Of a stretch of DNA of 64,000 nucleotides, positions 11,240 to 22,295 are shown one piece after another. This DNA comes from Polytrichum commune (lineage: Eukaryota; Streptophyta; Polytrichopsida; Polytrichales; Polytrichaceae), in contig OX485809.1 of NCBI GenBank assembly GCA_950295325.1, positions 25,992,144 to 26,056,143 of the forward strand. Reading direction: 5' to 3'. Below the pieces are notes generated by a model that saw only the letters and a list, made by a program, of their open reading frames with translations, made no database searches and had not been told where the DNA came from. Position 1 is the first letter of the stretch. Each line of letters begins with the position of its first letter. The translations under genes and the position numbers were made by a program.

Positions 11240-13100
11240 CCGCAAATTCCGCCTTAAATTGCGGTAATCTTCCATATTCAGCTACGTGGATACTAATTGG
11301 AAGAATTCAGGCCGTGCATGGCTGTTGTAATTAGCTACTCATCAACGGATGCATACACGAACCTTGCACTCCACCACTACTTGAGAGAGCTTGCAACCAT
11401 TTCAGAATGGAGAGATGAGAAAAAAGGAGCAAAGTTTGGGGGGTTTGGTACTTTATACTACCCGCCTCCGCCTTGGCCTTCCTCTTTGGATCCCTTTCCC
11501 GCCCGAACGTAAACCCTAAACCTAAGTTCAAACCTTCTGACAGAATTTCCCGCTTCTTGTTGGTAATAGAGCATCCATATTTAGCTTGCCTCTTCGTGGC
11601 GCCAACCATCAAATGACCTTGGACAACTAACCTCCTAATTCCGCTATTAAATAACTACACAAAATATGATGTGTGGATTTGATTATATGTAGTGTTGTTA
11701 CCACCAGTGTCCGAAAAGTTTTTGAAGTTATTGAGGTTAATTGCCTACCTCTTTAAAAGGGCATAGGCTATTTCCCTCATGGCATAGGTTGCATCCTACA
11801 ATATCAAATTTTTGTAAGTTGAAAACCTTTTGAGTTTTTAAGTTACCTGCCAATTGCCTTTAAAACTAATTTTTAGTAGGTTAAAATCCTTCATATCTTT
11901 TAATGTTGTAGGCTTTAAATTCAAAATTTGAGTACTAAGTGGTATCCTTGGCAGGAATTGAACCTGGCTAAGCCCTTCACCACGTTTGAAGGCCAAGGAT
12001 TAACCAACTCCTTTTTAAAGAGTTGATTATAAGTTATGAAAGGTTGCTAAAATTCAAATGAGTTTAAGGGTGAAAGTCCTCACCATCTTCTGATTCAACC
12101 TCTATGCGGTGATGGGGCTTGGGCTGTGGTATTTGTAAAGATCGACGGGGAGGGAGTCAGGGCTATTATTGATATCCGCCTATGTGCCACTCAAGAGCCC
12201 CGAGTATTAGCCTAAAGATATGTACTTAGGCCAACTAATTTCCCAATTTGAAGAAGGATTAATGGCTAAAATCCGCTCTTTTAAAAACTTTGTAGGCAAA
12301 ATTTCCTACATGTTTTTTACCACATAGGTTGATATCCTATGTTTTAAAATTGTCCATAGGCTCTTTGTCCTACACTTTCAAAATTTTATAGGCTAAGTCA
12401 CAAATTTTGTAGGCTGCATTTACACTAGCCTTAGGCTCTTGGCGGACTATGGTTACCACCCTTACATGCTCAACATTAATTTTCAATCCTATGACAGTTA
12501 GTGTTAGAAGTAAATGTGTTGCTACCTTCTACTCTCACGTATATTTCTTCTTTTCACATCCTTACTAACACTAAATTCAAACATGTCAATGCCACATATT
12601 ACTATAGCTTATATTTAATGTTTATTACTTTCATATGGTTATTGATATATTGTGTATTCACTTGTATTTAGTGTATCAAACACTAAATATCATACTTATT
12701 GTAGTTGTGTTTTGTACCTATAGTTTTTATTGATTTGGTTTGCCAAAAAAAATGTAATCAACTTTATTTGTTTTAACAAATGTTTGATGAAAAATCTAAA
12801 CATATATAGTTGTATCTATTCAATGCAAGTTGAGCAGAACATGTCCTTAAATACATGTTGGTGTGTTCTAGTGTCACTACACTAAATAAGATATTTAGAG
12901 ATTTATACACTAAATATGAACACATCTACGACGTAACATAACATACATAACAAACATAACATGAAATGTAACCAACGTTCATGTTCATGAATTAGACTAT
13001 TGTGATATCTATATACATTTGTTTTTAGAACCACAAGCGACTTGGCCCCCTCATTTGACCTATGCGCCATTCATTTATGGCTTCGAGTGCAACAAGACAC
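11240..13100. other. AT-rich spacer of element B without genes
   Basis: I see no coding region. A CCGCC-rich patch at 11460-11515 could belong to the leader of the copy 2 gene. A tRNA-like fold at 11944-12000 is the only structured feature found. Confidence 0.4.
11944..12000 (-). other. tRNA-like three-way junction lacking a D-arm
   Basis: On the minus strand an 8-bp stem (ATCCTTGG with CCAAGGAT) closes two hairpins. One is a 5-bp stem CCTTC/GAAGG. The other is a 4-bp stem CAGG/CCTG around the 7-base loop TTCAATT, which looks like a tRNA T-arm. The object is too short for a tRNA and has no D-arm. It may be a decayed tRNA-derived repeat or a mitochondrial-like fragment. Confidence 0.35.
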
Positions 13101-13107
13101 ATTTATA

Positions 13108-13155
13108 TACCCTAAACCCTAAACCCTACACCCTACACCCTACACCCTACACCCT
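13108..13155 (+). repeat. Telomere-like run CCCTAAA/CCCTACA
   Basis: Two CCCTAAA units are followed by several CCCTACA units. It is a short interstitial run, not a chromosome end. Confidence 0.7.
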
Positions 13156-13177
13156 CGTAGTTGTTCAGGGTTGCTTC

Positions 13178-13735
13178 CCACGGGTAGGTCACTTAGTGCA
13201 TTTTAAAAACGACGTGCGGCATAATATAGAGAGGATTGAAATCATTTGAAATAAAAATTATAAAGGAATTCCAAATAATGAAGGGGCCATTAAATGTAGA
13301 CAATCCCATTATAAGTAAGTTAGATGGACATAAAATGTGGGCCATTATTTTTTTGTAAAATTAATATAGGGGCTGAAGATAAGGTTCCTAGAAGGTATGT
13401 TTAGTATAATGTTTGCTATGGTCTCCTATGTGTTTTCTTCATAACTTTGTTTGCAATGATATTATTGTTTGCACCCTTCTTTGTTTCCATGGTTTCCCTT
13501 AACAGGAAGTAGATTAGCTTTTATTACTTAAAAGGAATATAGAGTACAAAAAATTGCAGTGACTTGGACAATATAAGTAATGGAAGGGTGCAAACAAATG
13601 GGCCATTTTTGAAATTCAAGTAATTATAGGGAGGCTTTAATTCAACCCTTGAAGGTAAATAGCCCCAAAACAAAAAACCCTGAGCCGCACGTGGTGCACA
13701 AAAATGCCTTAGAGTGACCTACCCGTGTGGCTTCC
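13178..13735. mobile_element. Foldback (MITE-like) element of about 560 bp
   Basis: The left end CTTCCCACGGGTAGGTCACT and the right end, read in reverse as GGAAGCCACACGGGTAGGTC, are imperfect inverted repeats that continue for about 45 bp to GACGTGCGGC and CACGTGCGGC. There is no coding region. A target duplication was not identified. Confidence 0.45.
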
Positions 13736-13739
13736 ATAT

Positions 13740-14600
13740 AGAACACCATCTACTGTAATTTGTGCCTCATTTCCTAATAAGATATGTTGTTTAATATATG
13801 TGGAGGGATCATCCAACAACAAAGTGATTGCTTAAATGGCTTCATATAATGTTGAACTCCACATATTAGTATTTGATAGCTTCATATTTGTATACATGGT
13901 GCTTCTCTCATTTACTATCACTATATTCAATATTTGTAGACTTTATCTTGTCTCAACTAAATATATGAACAACAACAACATTGTCTAATGTTTGGGTCGT
14001 CCTACCTAAACCATCTTCATATGAGTTCTTAATTGGGTTCTTCAGCAAAAACACCCGCTTCAATATATTTGTATCTCATAAATATGTAAACTTGTAAATA
14101 AGTATGTTAATGTTCCATCATGCTATAAATCAAACAACATCTTTGTTGCTTTTCGCAAACAACAATGATATTAAGTTGTCAACACTTAATATTGCATAAT
14201 TCCATATTATAATGAATGACACTACATAAACTTGTATAATTAGATTTAGTTCAATGGTATGTGTTAACGGATCCATCGTAGGCTATAGCATTGTCCTTTA
14301 CCAACAACCTTCATAGATAATTACAATATATAACTCGAAACCATTCATTGTGTAAATGGTTACCATAGTTATATTATTCCATTATGTAATTGCCTACGAG
14401 GATTGCAATATAATTATTAAATACTCCTCTTAGTCTAGTATCTATCATTCTCGATTCATGCATATGTGTAGATTACTAAAATTACAAAACCAATACAGTT
14501 TCATTATTTGATATTAGCAAATCCATCGGGGGACCATTAAATTAAAAACCTTAGGCTATAAAGGTTTTTTAGTATCCTCAAGGATGGTATGGGATAGGTG
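13740..14600. other. AT-rich spacer with a terminus-like sequence
   Basis: No gene is visible. At 13919 CACTATATTCAATATTT is followed by GTAGACTTT and GTCTCAA, resembling the element termini with several changes. A degenerate B palindrome (GTTTGGGTCG then CTACCTAAAC) lies at about 13990. This may be an internal remnant of another transposon end. Confidence 0.35.
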
Positions 14601-14767
14601 GCTAAAGGATACCCACCTGCGAGGCCTATCGACCGTCGATGGGCCTGGGGCTCTCCAATGGCTCAGATTGTGTATTCGTTTGGGCCATGGAGCGCCCCGT
14701 GACACGTGGCGGCCATGAGCCGAACGGACACGAAAGGCGCCGGCCCGAATGGGTCCCGCCCTTGAGT

Positions 14768-15005
14768 GACCTTCCCCCTTTCACTCTCCCCTCCGCACTT
14801 TCTCCTTCTCTCTCCTCCGCTCCAAGCTCCTCCTCCTTTGTACGTTCCTCATACTTTCTGGAGGCGCCGCCGCTCTTGAAAGCGCCGCCTCCTCCCTTGC
14901 ATTCTCTCTCTCCTTGTCGAACTCGCATTCCCTCTCTCCTTCCCTCTTCATCATTATCTCATTCTCTCTTTCACTCCTCCTCTTCTTTTGATCTATTTTG
15001 TTGTT
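14768..15005 (+). promoter_or_regulatory. CT-rich block, probable 5' leader of the ParB-like gene
   Basis: The block is pyrimidine-rich (CTCCTCC, CTCTCTC units) and lies about 1.3 kb before the start codon at 16298. The related gene at 60047 has a similar CT-rich block 1.5-1.8 kb upstream. In both cases the start codon follows directly on a splice acceptor, so a non-coding first exon in this area is likely. No convincing TATA box was found. Confidence 0.4.
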
Positions 15006-15643
15006 CATTGAGTGCGCATTGACCGAGTTCTGAGTGTAGTATGAGTTTAGGGTTTGTTTTTGTATTAAAGTCTATACATTTTAGCCATTTCAGAACGTCT
15101 TTGTTGTTTTGGAGTGTGAGTGTTGTTTCAAAGTGGTTGTGTCAGTTCCTCCTGGTCTTAGAAACATTCATGTGTGAGTGTAGAGTGATTTCGGAATTAG
15201 AATGATTGTTCGGAAATCAGGATGCATGTGTGGCCTTCAGATAGCTTCTTTGTTCATGTTTGTAAACACTTGTTACATTCAGAGTGAATGTTTGTGAGGG
15301 ATTGTTTAATTCTGAGTGAATGTTTGTGAAAGCTTCTTCAATTCAGAGTGAATGTTTGTGAGGCGTTCTTAGTTTTCTGATATCCAATCCTTTCTAGAAT
15401 CAGCTTCCAAGACTAGCTTGTTAGAACTGCTTCCAACAGCAGCTTGTTGTGTAGTTTGCAAAGCAAGGTGATTTCTTCAACTTCTTTATGTGTGTCAATT
15501 TCTTTAGAGTTTCGCAGCATCTACAATGCATAAGCATTGTATATGCTGCGTAAACACATTATAAAGGTCTCTGGAATCAAAAGTGTTTCGAGAGACGACC
15601 CAAACTTCAGTTTGAAACCCTAAAACACTAAACTCTGCAGCTG

Positions 15644-16273
15644 GTTTGGGTAGAGCGACCCAAACTCTCCAGCTGGTTTGGATCGTTCGACCCAAACCAT
15701 AAGCATTGTTTGGGTCTAGGGTTTAGCCAAACTCCGCATCAAATGTTCATTTATAATTAATTTAATCATCATCTTGGGTGAATATCTAACCCTATCGACC
15801 CAATCCATCTGCAGAGTTTGGGTCGCTCGACCCAATCCATCTGCAGAGTTTGGGTCGTTCGACCCAAACAGCGCATGAAATGGTAATTCATAATTTAGGT
15901 AATCATCATCTTGGGTATGATCTAAGGCCATAGCCGATCATTCCATACCGCTACAAAGTTTGGGTCGAACGACCCAAACTCTGCGTAAATTTTTACTGCT
16001 TACGAACAATACTTACACTTATAAACAACAACTCAAACACCCAAGCAATAATGAAATGACCCACAACTAGAACACTAGCTCGTGATGATTGTTGTATCCA
16101 TGAACTTAAAGATTGGTTTTCGTAGCCAAATAATATATTATTCATTAGCCATTGTAGGCACAGGTTTGGGTCGTTCGACCCAAACCTGTGAAAAGTAACC
16201 CCATATATAAATGTTACTAAACCCAGACATAAGCCTATATGATTTGAAAGAGTTTGGGTCGCCCGACCGAAAC
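15644..16273. repeat. Leader cluster of seven family B palindromes
   Basis: Sites start at 15644, 15676, 15816, 15848, 15958, 16164 and 16252. Centres vary (CT, TT, AA, AG, CC) while the arms GTTTGGGTCG and CGACCCAAAC are largely kept. They occupy the probable leader intron directly before the first coding exon of the ParB-like gene. The last site has a mismatch in the right arm. Confidence 0.8.
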
Positions 16274-16297
16274 TAACATATGTATTTCTACTTGCAG

Positions 16298-17626
16298 ATG
16301 CCCCCCAAGAAAAGACCTGGAGAACGATGGTTCAAGCCGGCACCAGACGCGATCTGGCAGGAGCACGAAACTCCTAAAAACCAATCCTACGTAGCAAAAG
16401 AAGACCTTGTAATTGCATGGTCCTTTCTTGTAGTAAAGGCAGCTCAATTCAAAATCCTCCTTGTTTTGAAGGTTGGCACGGAGGAGCAATACACATGGGA
16501 TGCTTTGACGGGATGGGAGGTGGCATCAGTTCATGCTCTAGGAGAGCACGTTGACGTCATCCTGGAAAACTCTTCTCTGGAAAATGTGCACATGTTCATG
16601 CATGAGCAAGCCGAGCCATTCGATCCGGTATACGTGAAGGAATCCTGCGCTGAGCCAGACATTGTTAAACCGGATACAATCTTCATAGATGCGATCATTT
16701 CAAACACGAAGGTTGCAACCAGGTTCACTAAACTTAAGCAGGCAATCAACGCAATAAACAAGACCCAGCAAAGCAAGTCAAAATCTCAACAAGCTGTGAG
16801 GCGCAAGGCGACTGCTGAAGAGGGCGCAGGGTCGTCAAGACCTCAAACAGTGAGGAAGCCCCGACCGGTTCCAGCTGACTCGAGGAGAACAACACCTACG
16901 GCAACTCCTGCTGATAGTGAAACACCGACGCCATCACAAAGCCGGCAGACGACACCATCTAAAAGGCCGAGAGAGTCAGTATCTGCCATGACAGATGAGC
17001 CTGTTTCACCGGAGCTACGTATGCCCAAGCCCGGGGAAGGAGTGGAGCCATCGGAGATCCAGAAAATACTCAACAATTTCGACACCAAGTGTTTACATTG
17101 TTTTTTCATGGGCAGAGAATTCAAGTTTGATGTCAACATCGCACAATGCCACCTAGCGCCACCAGAGAAGTGCGTTCGGGCAAAGGAAGATGCGTATGTT
17201 GATTGGTTAATCGCCCAGATGGTGAGCGACCAGTTTAAACATGATAGGCAGACTATTGTTGTCATGCCTCAGGGACACAAAAGAATGCCTACACCGGATA
17301 TGTGGCCTTCTATAGAGAAAGGCGATTTTTGGCTGATTGACAGTCAGCACAGTGTTGAAGCTTCAAAGAAACTTCAACTGATGACGGAGTGGAATGATCC
17401 TAATGGTCTAAAGGAAAAATTGAAGGTATGGAAGGCATTGGTCGTGTGGTCGGACGACGAAACCCGGCTGAGCGATATCTCCCGCTATTTCAACATGAAT
17501 AACAAGAAGCGGGCATATCAAGCTTCTTGGATTAGGAACATCATGGCATCGCGGGATGTGTGGGAGTTCTACGGCCGGCCTCCCAAGGAAAGGGAGAATG
17601 CAAAAGACAAGAATCCAAAGTGGGAG
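16298..17626 (+). CDS. ParB/DGQHR-like domain protein of element B, exon 1
   Basis: The ATG at 16298 follows the acceptor CTACTTGCAG and opens 443 codons in phase 0 to the donor GAG/GTGAGC. Residues about 20-115 form a conserved but unnamed N-terminal region shared with the gene at 60047. Residues about 150-250 are a low-complexity Ser/Pro/Thr linker. Residues about 260-440 resemble the ParB/DndB-type fold: at residue 348 WLIDSQHSVEASKKL matches the D-G-Q-H-R pattern, with S replacing G and S replacing R. It is followed by a KALVVWSDDE strand and a YFNMNNKK motif like the ParB 'N-x-N' helix. In bacteria such domains bind or process DNA or nucleotides; the function here is unknown. Confidence 0.75.
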
Positions 17627-17649
17627 GTGAGCATTGTTTCTCAAACAGA

Positions 17650-17791
17650 GTTTGGGTCGCTCAACCCAAACTTTGGGTTTCTTCATACAGTTTGGGTCGC
17701 TCGACCCAAACTTTGCGTTTCTTCATACAGTTTGGGTCGCTCGACCCAAACCTTGTGTTTCTTCATACAGTTTGGGTCGCTCGACCCAAAC
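17650..17791. repeat. Four intronic B palindromes at exactly 40-bp period
   Basis: Sites start at 17650, 17690, 17730 and 17770 inside intron 1 (17627-17899), separated by an 18-bp spacer ending CTTCATACA. The first site has one mismatch (TCAACCC). Confidence 0.85.
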
Positions 17792-17899
17792 CTTGTGTTT
17801 TAGTTTGTGTTTGTCTACGCAGTTTGTTGTTCATCATTTTTCTTCTTTGTTTGGAAACAACATATTAAGAATTAACACGCATTCTATGCTCTTGTGCAG

Positions 17900-19231
17900 C
17901 TTTTCAAATACCAAATGATAAACAAGTTCTCCTCAATTGACAATTCAAGTCACAAGCAAAAGAAGTACAATGAGCTAAGAGGAGAGATCTAGTTGATTAC
18001 ATCATCCGACATGGTTTGGCAGAAGTAGAAGACAGTGTTTGAGAAACACGAGACAGGGGATCTCATGGATCCTGACACATGCAACCTCTTCAACTCGTCC
18101 TCTCGATTCAAGGCGATGAAGCCTCTCATGAGAGAATTCTTTAGAAGTCTGCAGGGTCTTTCGGAGGCGGAAATGGGGAAGGCGGCAACGCACATCTTGC
18201 ACAACAACCCGACCCCTAAGAGATTTTGGGTGTACCCCAAAATAGTCTTCACCAAGCCGAAATCCTTTGTTCCTTCATGCTACACAATGAAGGAATGGGC
18301 GGAGAATAGGAAGAAGAAAACAACGATCGTCCAGGAGCTGTAGAAGCTAATCCCGGAAAAGAACATTTTTGTCGATGACGAGGTGAACGAGGTGAACTGG
18401 AGAGCGTTCAAGGCTGAATACAACTTCACCAGTGCATCCATGGCAGCTCTGATCAGGGAGGCAGGAGAAAACTTCCTAAAGTCAAAACTGGTGAAGGGTG
18501 GGAAGAACCTGGCTCTTCCAGAACACTCGACGCGTGCCTTCTCGAACTTTATAAAGGAGAAGAAGATTGTAAGTTTTGAGGGGGATGCGCATTTCAACCT
18601 TGTCGCTTTTGACCCTATTAAAATCCAGGGATGGCCCGGCCTTGATTCCAGGAAAGAAATACGAGTAAGAGCAGCGGACCGGTTCCCCTTTGGTATAATA
18701 GACTTCCGGAGCATTCCTGGGAGTACGTTTGAGGGCACAATGGGTACACCCTTCTACGAGCCCTTCATGTCGAAGTTCGTGGAGTATGCAAGCCCTAAGC
18801 TTAGGGAGGTCGATATGTGGCTGTGGATAGTAGAGGATAGGAGAGCAGAGCAGGTGTATGAAATTGTGAGGAAATTGCAGCCTGAGTATGCGGTGTCTAA
18901 GTCTCACTACATTGCTGCACCGGCGGAGGGGGTGTACACGACACTAAAGGACAAGAAAACCAAAGTCATGAATTTGTTGTGCTTGTACTTTGTGTTCAAA
19001 GCAACCTTGCTGAAGGTGGAGAACCACCCCATAACCCAGATGCAGAAACTATTCCAAGTTCCAGAAGGCCTGGGCGCAAGTAAGTCCCTCTACGACGAGG
19101 CAAAATATGCCATATACCATTCGGACGAGTTGCGGATGGAATTCTATCTCCGAATAATGAGGGCCTTGACGAGAAGAGGGGACTGTATATTCAACGTCTT
19201 CGGCGGCACCAAGCCCGTCTTCGCTGGCATG
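17900..19231 (+). pseudogene. Methyltransferase-like region of the ParB-like gene, exon 2, with three in-frame TAG codons
   Basis: The exon lies between TTGTGCAG and ATG/GTAAGC (444 codons, phase 0) and aligns throughout with the open exon at 61451-62770. It has TAG codons after GEI, after VWQK and after IVQEL (the last at 18341-18343). These align with Lys, Trp and Ser of the intact relative, and no TAA or TGA is present. The second half has a strand-like FGIIDFRSIPGS, then DMWLWIVEDRR, then IFNVFGGTKPVFAG at the end. This order resembles a beta-class amino-methyltransferase, in which the D-P-P-Y motif precedes the F-x-G-x-G SAM motif, but D-P-P-Y is replaced by D-F-R-S-I-P. The homology is inferred. 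Confidence 0.6.
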
Positions 19232-19260
19232 GTAAGCTCATTACCATAATTGTTTTCATA

Positions 19261-19354
19261 GTTTGGGTCGAGCGACCCAAACTAACACCGATGCTAGTTT
19301 GGGTCGCTCGACCCAAACTAACACTGATGCTAGTTTGGGTCGCTCGACCCAAAC
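19261..19354. repeat. Three intronic B palindromes at 36-bp period
   Basis: Sites start at 19261, 19297 and 19333 within intron 2 (19232-19453), with the spacer TAACACCGATGCTA. The intron falls between VFAGM and MLGL, inside the presumed SAM-binding motif. Confidence 0.85.
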
Positions 19355-19453
19355 TATAACCTTTGCAATTGATATTAGGTCTTGTATGTACTTCCCCTTT
19401 TCGGTGGAATCACATGTTATGCCATATAATAACATCTGGTGGGATTTCTGCAG

Positions 19454-20953
19454 ATGCTGGGGCTGAACGTGTACAGCTATGTAGACCTTAATGACATCCA
19501 ATTCTACAAGGCCCAAAAATCATTGGCGAAGAAGATGGATATACTAGACTGGATCCCTGGGAGCTACGCCGAGGAGACTGTTGAAGGGGGTGAGAGCCCG
19601 CTGGATAAGGCGAGGCGTGTCAACCCTGAAGAATTGGCCATAAAGGTTCCAGTTGCTGTACCAGAGCCTCTGGTCCAAGTGCATCCAGGCACATCCTCTC
19701 GGCGACCGCGTGACGAGGAGGGGGAGGAGGAGGAGGAGGATGAGGAGGTGGAAGAGGAGGAAGAAGAGGCTAACGTGGAGGGCGAGGTCGAAGAAGGGGG
19801 AACAGGCTTCACTCAGGAATCTGAAGCCCCTCAACGAAAGAAGGCAATGCGGGTAGCAACTCCACAAAGTAAGTTGGTGCCCGTCCTGACGGTTGATGAT
19901 GCCCGCAACATGTACTCCAGGGATGCGACTGCCGCGTTCAGGGAGAGGAGGAAACTAAAAGGCAAGAAACTCTATGGCGACTATGCCATCGAGGAGACAA
20001 TTGCCATTAGCAGCGAAGACGAGGACGACATGGAGCTCGCGAAACGGCTCAGGTCGGACCCTCCCTCTCCAGGTGCCTTCGCAGGGATGGTGAAGGTGAA
20101 GCCGGAAGTCCTCACCGTGCAAGAAGCCAACGAGAAGATGTTAAGGGACGAAGAACAACGCGTCCGCTTGCAAAAGGCCGTTGCTGAAGAACCCTCAGTG
20201 CGGAACGAAGTCGCAGAGCTAAGGGCTCTCTTATTGGAGCAAGAGCGACTGCGGGCATTGGCGCAACCTCCAACTAGTGCGGACTTGATCACGCAAGTGA
20301 TTCGAGGCATGTGGGCGCAGGGTTTGGTGGTAGCTCCCCCGGGCTCATTTCCACACTTGCCCCCCGGCTTCCCTCCCCAGAACATTCCTCCGCAGCCCGT
20401 GCCGCAATCCTCCTTCAGCTTTCAGCACATGGTTCCCCCCCACGTCCGTCCGTATCCGCCGGTTCAACAAGCGGATGACCCCAATATATGGCGCCTTCCC
20501 GGGTCTTCTAGACCTGTGACCCCCCCACCACTTCGGCCGCCCCTGGTGATCCCCCCGCCCCATCAGCAGGACGACCCCCACATGTTTGGGTTGTCCGACC
20601 CAAACCCGCCCCCCCTTACAGTGCAACAAGGCCAATCTCATGATGCACGAGAGTTTGGGTCGGCCGACCCAAACCCCGTTACCGCTCAGTCTTCAATGGA
20701 CCAGCATGGGTCTGAAAGAGACACACCCATGCCTGATGTTGAAGGACCTCGAGGGCCTGGTGATACCTCTACTCCTATCCCAATCGATGAACCTATGCAT
20801 GATGCACATGCGGAGGTTGGGTTAGGAGAAGGTCCTGACACTGAGCGCTTGCAGGAGAGGGGTGCTGACATCGTCGGAGAAGGCGGTGGCGAGAGAGAAC
20901 GACAAGCGGAGGCGGTGGAGGCTTCCATGGCGTCCAGGCATGACCAGGGAGAG
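19454..20953 (+). CDS. ParB-like gene of element B, exon 3: end of methyltransferase-like motif, acidic, coiled-coil and Pro-rich tail
   Basis: The exon starts after TTTCTGCAG with MLGLNVYSYVDLND, which completes the methyltransferase-like motif begun in exon 2. It runs 500 codons in phase 0 to the donor GAG/GTAATA. A Glu/Asp-rich tract lies at about codons 85-115, a likely coiled coil (NEKMLRDEEQRVRLQKAVAE, then ELRALLLEQERLRAL) at about 225-275, and a Pro-rich region at about 290-390. The parallel exon at 62968 also ends in a coiled coil before a Pro/Met-rich tail. Two B palindromes are embedded in the coding sequence. The tail may mediate oligomerisation, but no function can be assigned. 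Confidence 0.7.
20584..20674. repeat. Two B palindromes inside a coding exon
   Basis: GTTTGGGT-TGTCCG-ACCCAAAC at 20584 and GTTTGGGTCG-GC-CGACCCAAAC at 20653 lie in frame within exon 3. They encode the related peptides FGLSDPN and FGSADPN. All other B sites are in introns, leaders or spacers. Confidence 0.8.
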
Positions 20954-20975
20954 GTAATACACTGAGACCTCCTCA

Positions 20976-20997
20976 GTTTGGGTCGCTCGACCCAAAC
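20976..20997. repeat. Single B palindrome in intron 3
   Basis: The site has the consensus arms with centre CT and lies 22 bp past the donor at 20954, so each of the first three introns carries at least one perfect or near-perfect site. Confidence 0.8.
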
Positions 20998-21443
20998 TCC
21001 TGGTCTATTGTCTTGTTGCCGTGGTCATGTCCCCCCTAGCTAGGAGGAACTGCCCCCACCCCGTCCATCCGCTCTCGCATCCCTTCAGCCCCCCCCCCCC
21101 GACGATCACTAACGTCGCCCGTCCCACGATTTTACTCGAACTTGGAGGCGTGCACACAATTTTGTAGATGTTGAATTAGGATAGTTTGAACGGATCATTC
21201 AACGCGGCTTCGCACCCCTAGGCATTTTGTACATAGAGCATTGCAAACAATAAAATTATTATTTTGTGCCCTTATGTTTGTTTTCGTGTTCAAATGTATA
21301 TTTTTTCCTCTTGCCCCCTCTTGCATTTGTATGGCCGCCTATGCATAGTGGTTCTTGTATTTTTCACAGAAAATATTGTATTCACTTTAAGTGGACATAG
21401 CATGACATAGTCTTCCCCCGCCTTATGTCGCTCGTCTCCACAG

Positions 21444-22256
21444 GGATCGGAGCATAGCGTCGCGGCTCCCCGCCGGGCCTCTCCAAGAAGCGAGGAAAGT
21501 AGCGCGATGGTCCCCCCCATTTTACCCGTTCCACCTTTGCCGCCTAAGACCCGGTTCCTGGTGTTAGACCTCAACGGGGTCCTCGTCCAATGCGTTCATT
21601 GCCCGAGGACCCCCACGGTGCCCTTTTGCAAGCCCGAGGACGCGAATTACGACAGGCCGCCCACGTTCATAAAGAGCAAGCTAATTCACCTCCGCCCGTG
21701 GCTTCGGACCTTCCTCCAGATCGCCCAACAACGATGGTGGGTGGTCGTGTGGAGCTCCATGAAGGCCGAGAACACCAATGCAGTCGTGGAGTTCATTTTC
21801 AAGGGCATCGAGCCCCCCTGCATGGTCCTAGCACAGGAAGCCTGTAGAATATTGTACACACCGGACGGCAAAGTCGTCAAAAAACCAAACAACCCCGCTT
21901 CCCCCCAATACCTCAAGGTCTTGAAGCCCATTTTTTGGGACCAGCGTCCGTCATTGATAGGTGTCCCCTACGACGTCCGTCCCACCCGGGAGAACACGCT
22001 CATGGTGGACGACAGCACCGCAAAGAACATGTTGAACCCGACGGCCAACTTAATAGTTTGCCCTACGTGGACGGTCGAGAAGGTCCGGGACCGATTTTTG
22101 TTAGACCTTAGTAAATACCTCCAGGCGCTCAGGGGAAGCGGACTACCTGTAAACAATTTTGTTAGGAATAATCCGATAGGCGAGAGATACTTGGATCCAC
22201 GAGACCATTTGTACAGAGAGTTGTTCTCTCACGCGAAATTTAACAAGCTCATTTGA
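21444..22256 (+). CDS. FCP1-like HAD phosphatase exon
   Basis: After the acceptor GTCTCCACAG the frame is open in the phase that joins exon 3 (GAG then GGA) and reaches TGA at 22254-22256. An internal ATG at 21507 could also start a separate gene. The FCP1/NIF-type HAD domain covers TRFLVLDLNGVLVQ (motif I with nucleophile Asp; the usual second Asp is Asn, as in some plant FCP1-like proteins), HLRPWLRTFL, WWVVVWSSMKAEN (motif II), KPIFWDQ and TLMVDDSTAKN (motif III with Asp-Asp). Family members remove phosphate from RNA polymerase II tails and other proteins. Its presence inside a transposon suggests capture or a role in expression, but this is inference. Confidence 0.75.
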   Translation, partial: GSEHSVAAPRRASPRSEESSAMVPPILPVPPLPPKTRFLVLDLNGVLVQCVHCPRTPTVPFCKPEDANYDRPPTFIKSKLIHLRPWLRTFLQIAQQRWWVVVWSSMKAENTNAVVEFIFKGIEPPCMVLAQEACRILYTPDGKVVKKPNNPASPQYLKVLKPIFWDQRPSLIGVPYDVRPTRENTLMVDDSTAKNMLNPTANLIVCPTWTVEKVRDRFLLDLSKYLQALRGSGLPVNNFVRNNPIGERYLDPRDHLYRELFSHAKFNKLI

Positions 22257-22260
22257 GGCA

Positions 22261-22264
<4 letters not shown>

Positions 22265-22292
<28 letters not shown>
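22265..22292 (+). repeat. GT microsatellite
   Basis: About fourteen GT units lie directly after the FCP1-like stop codon. Confidence 0.9.

Positions 22293-22295
<3 letters not shown>

Noticed and set aside
10647..11275. Long minus- and plus-strand frames across the B array
   Set aside because: Their repeated GRSTQTH and VWVARPKPT peptides come from the palindromes themselves and occur in several frames.
13919..13975. True left terminus of element B at 13919
   Set aside because: It lacks the AA before CACTA, departs from the consensus after 10 bases and has no matching flank with 23757. The pair 6946/23756 matches perfectly over 28 bp.
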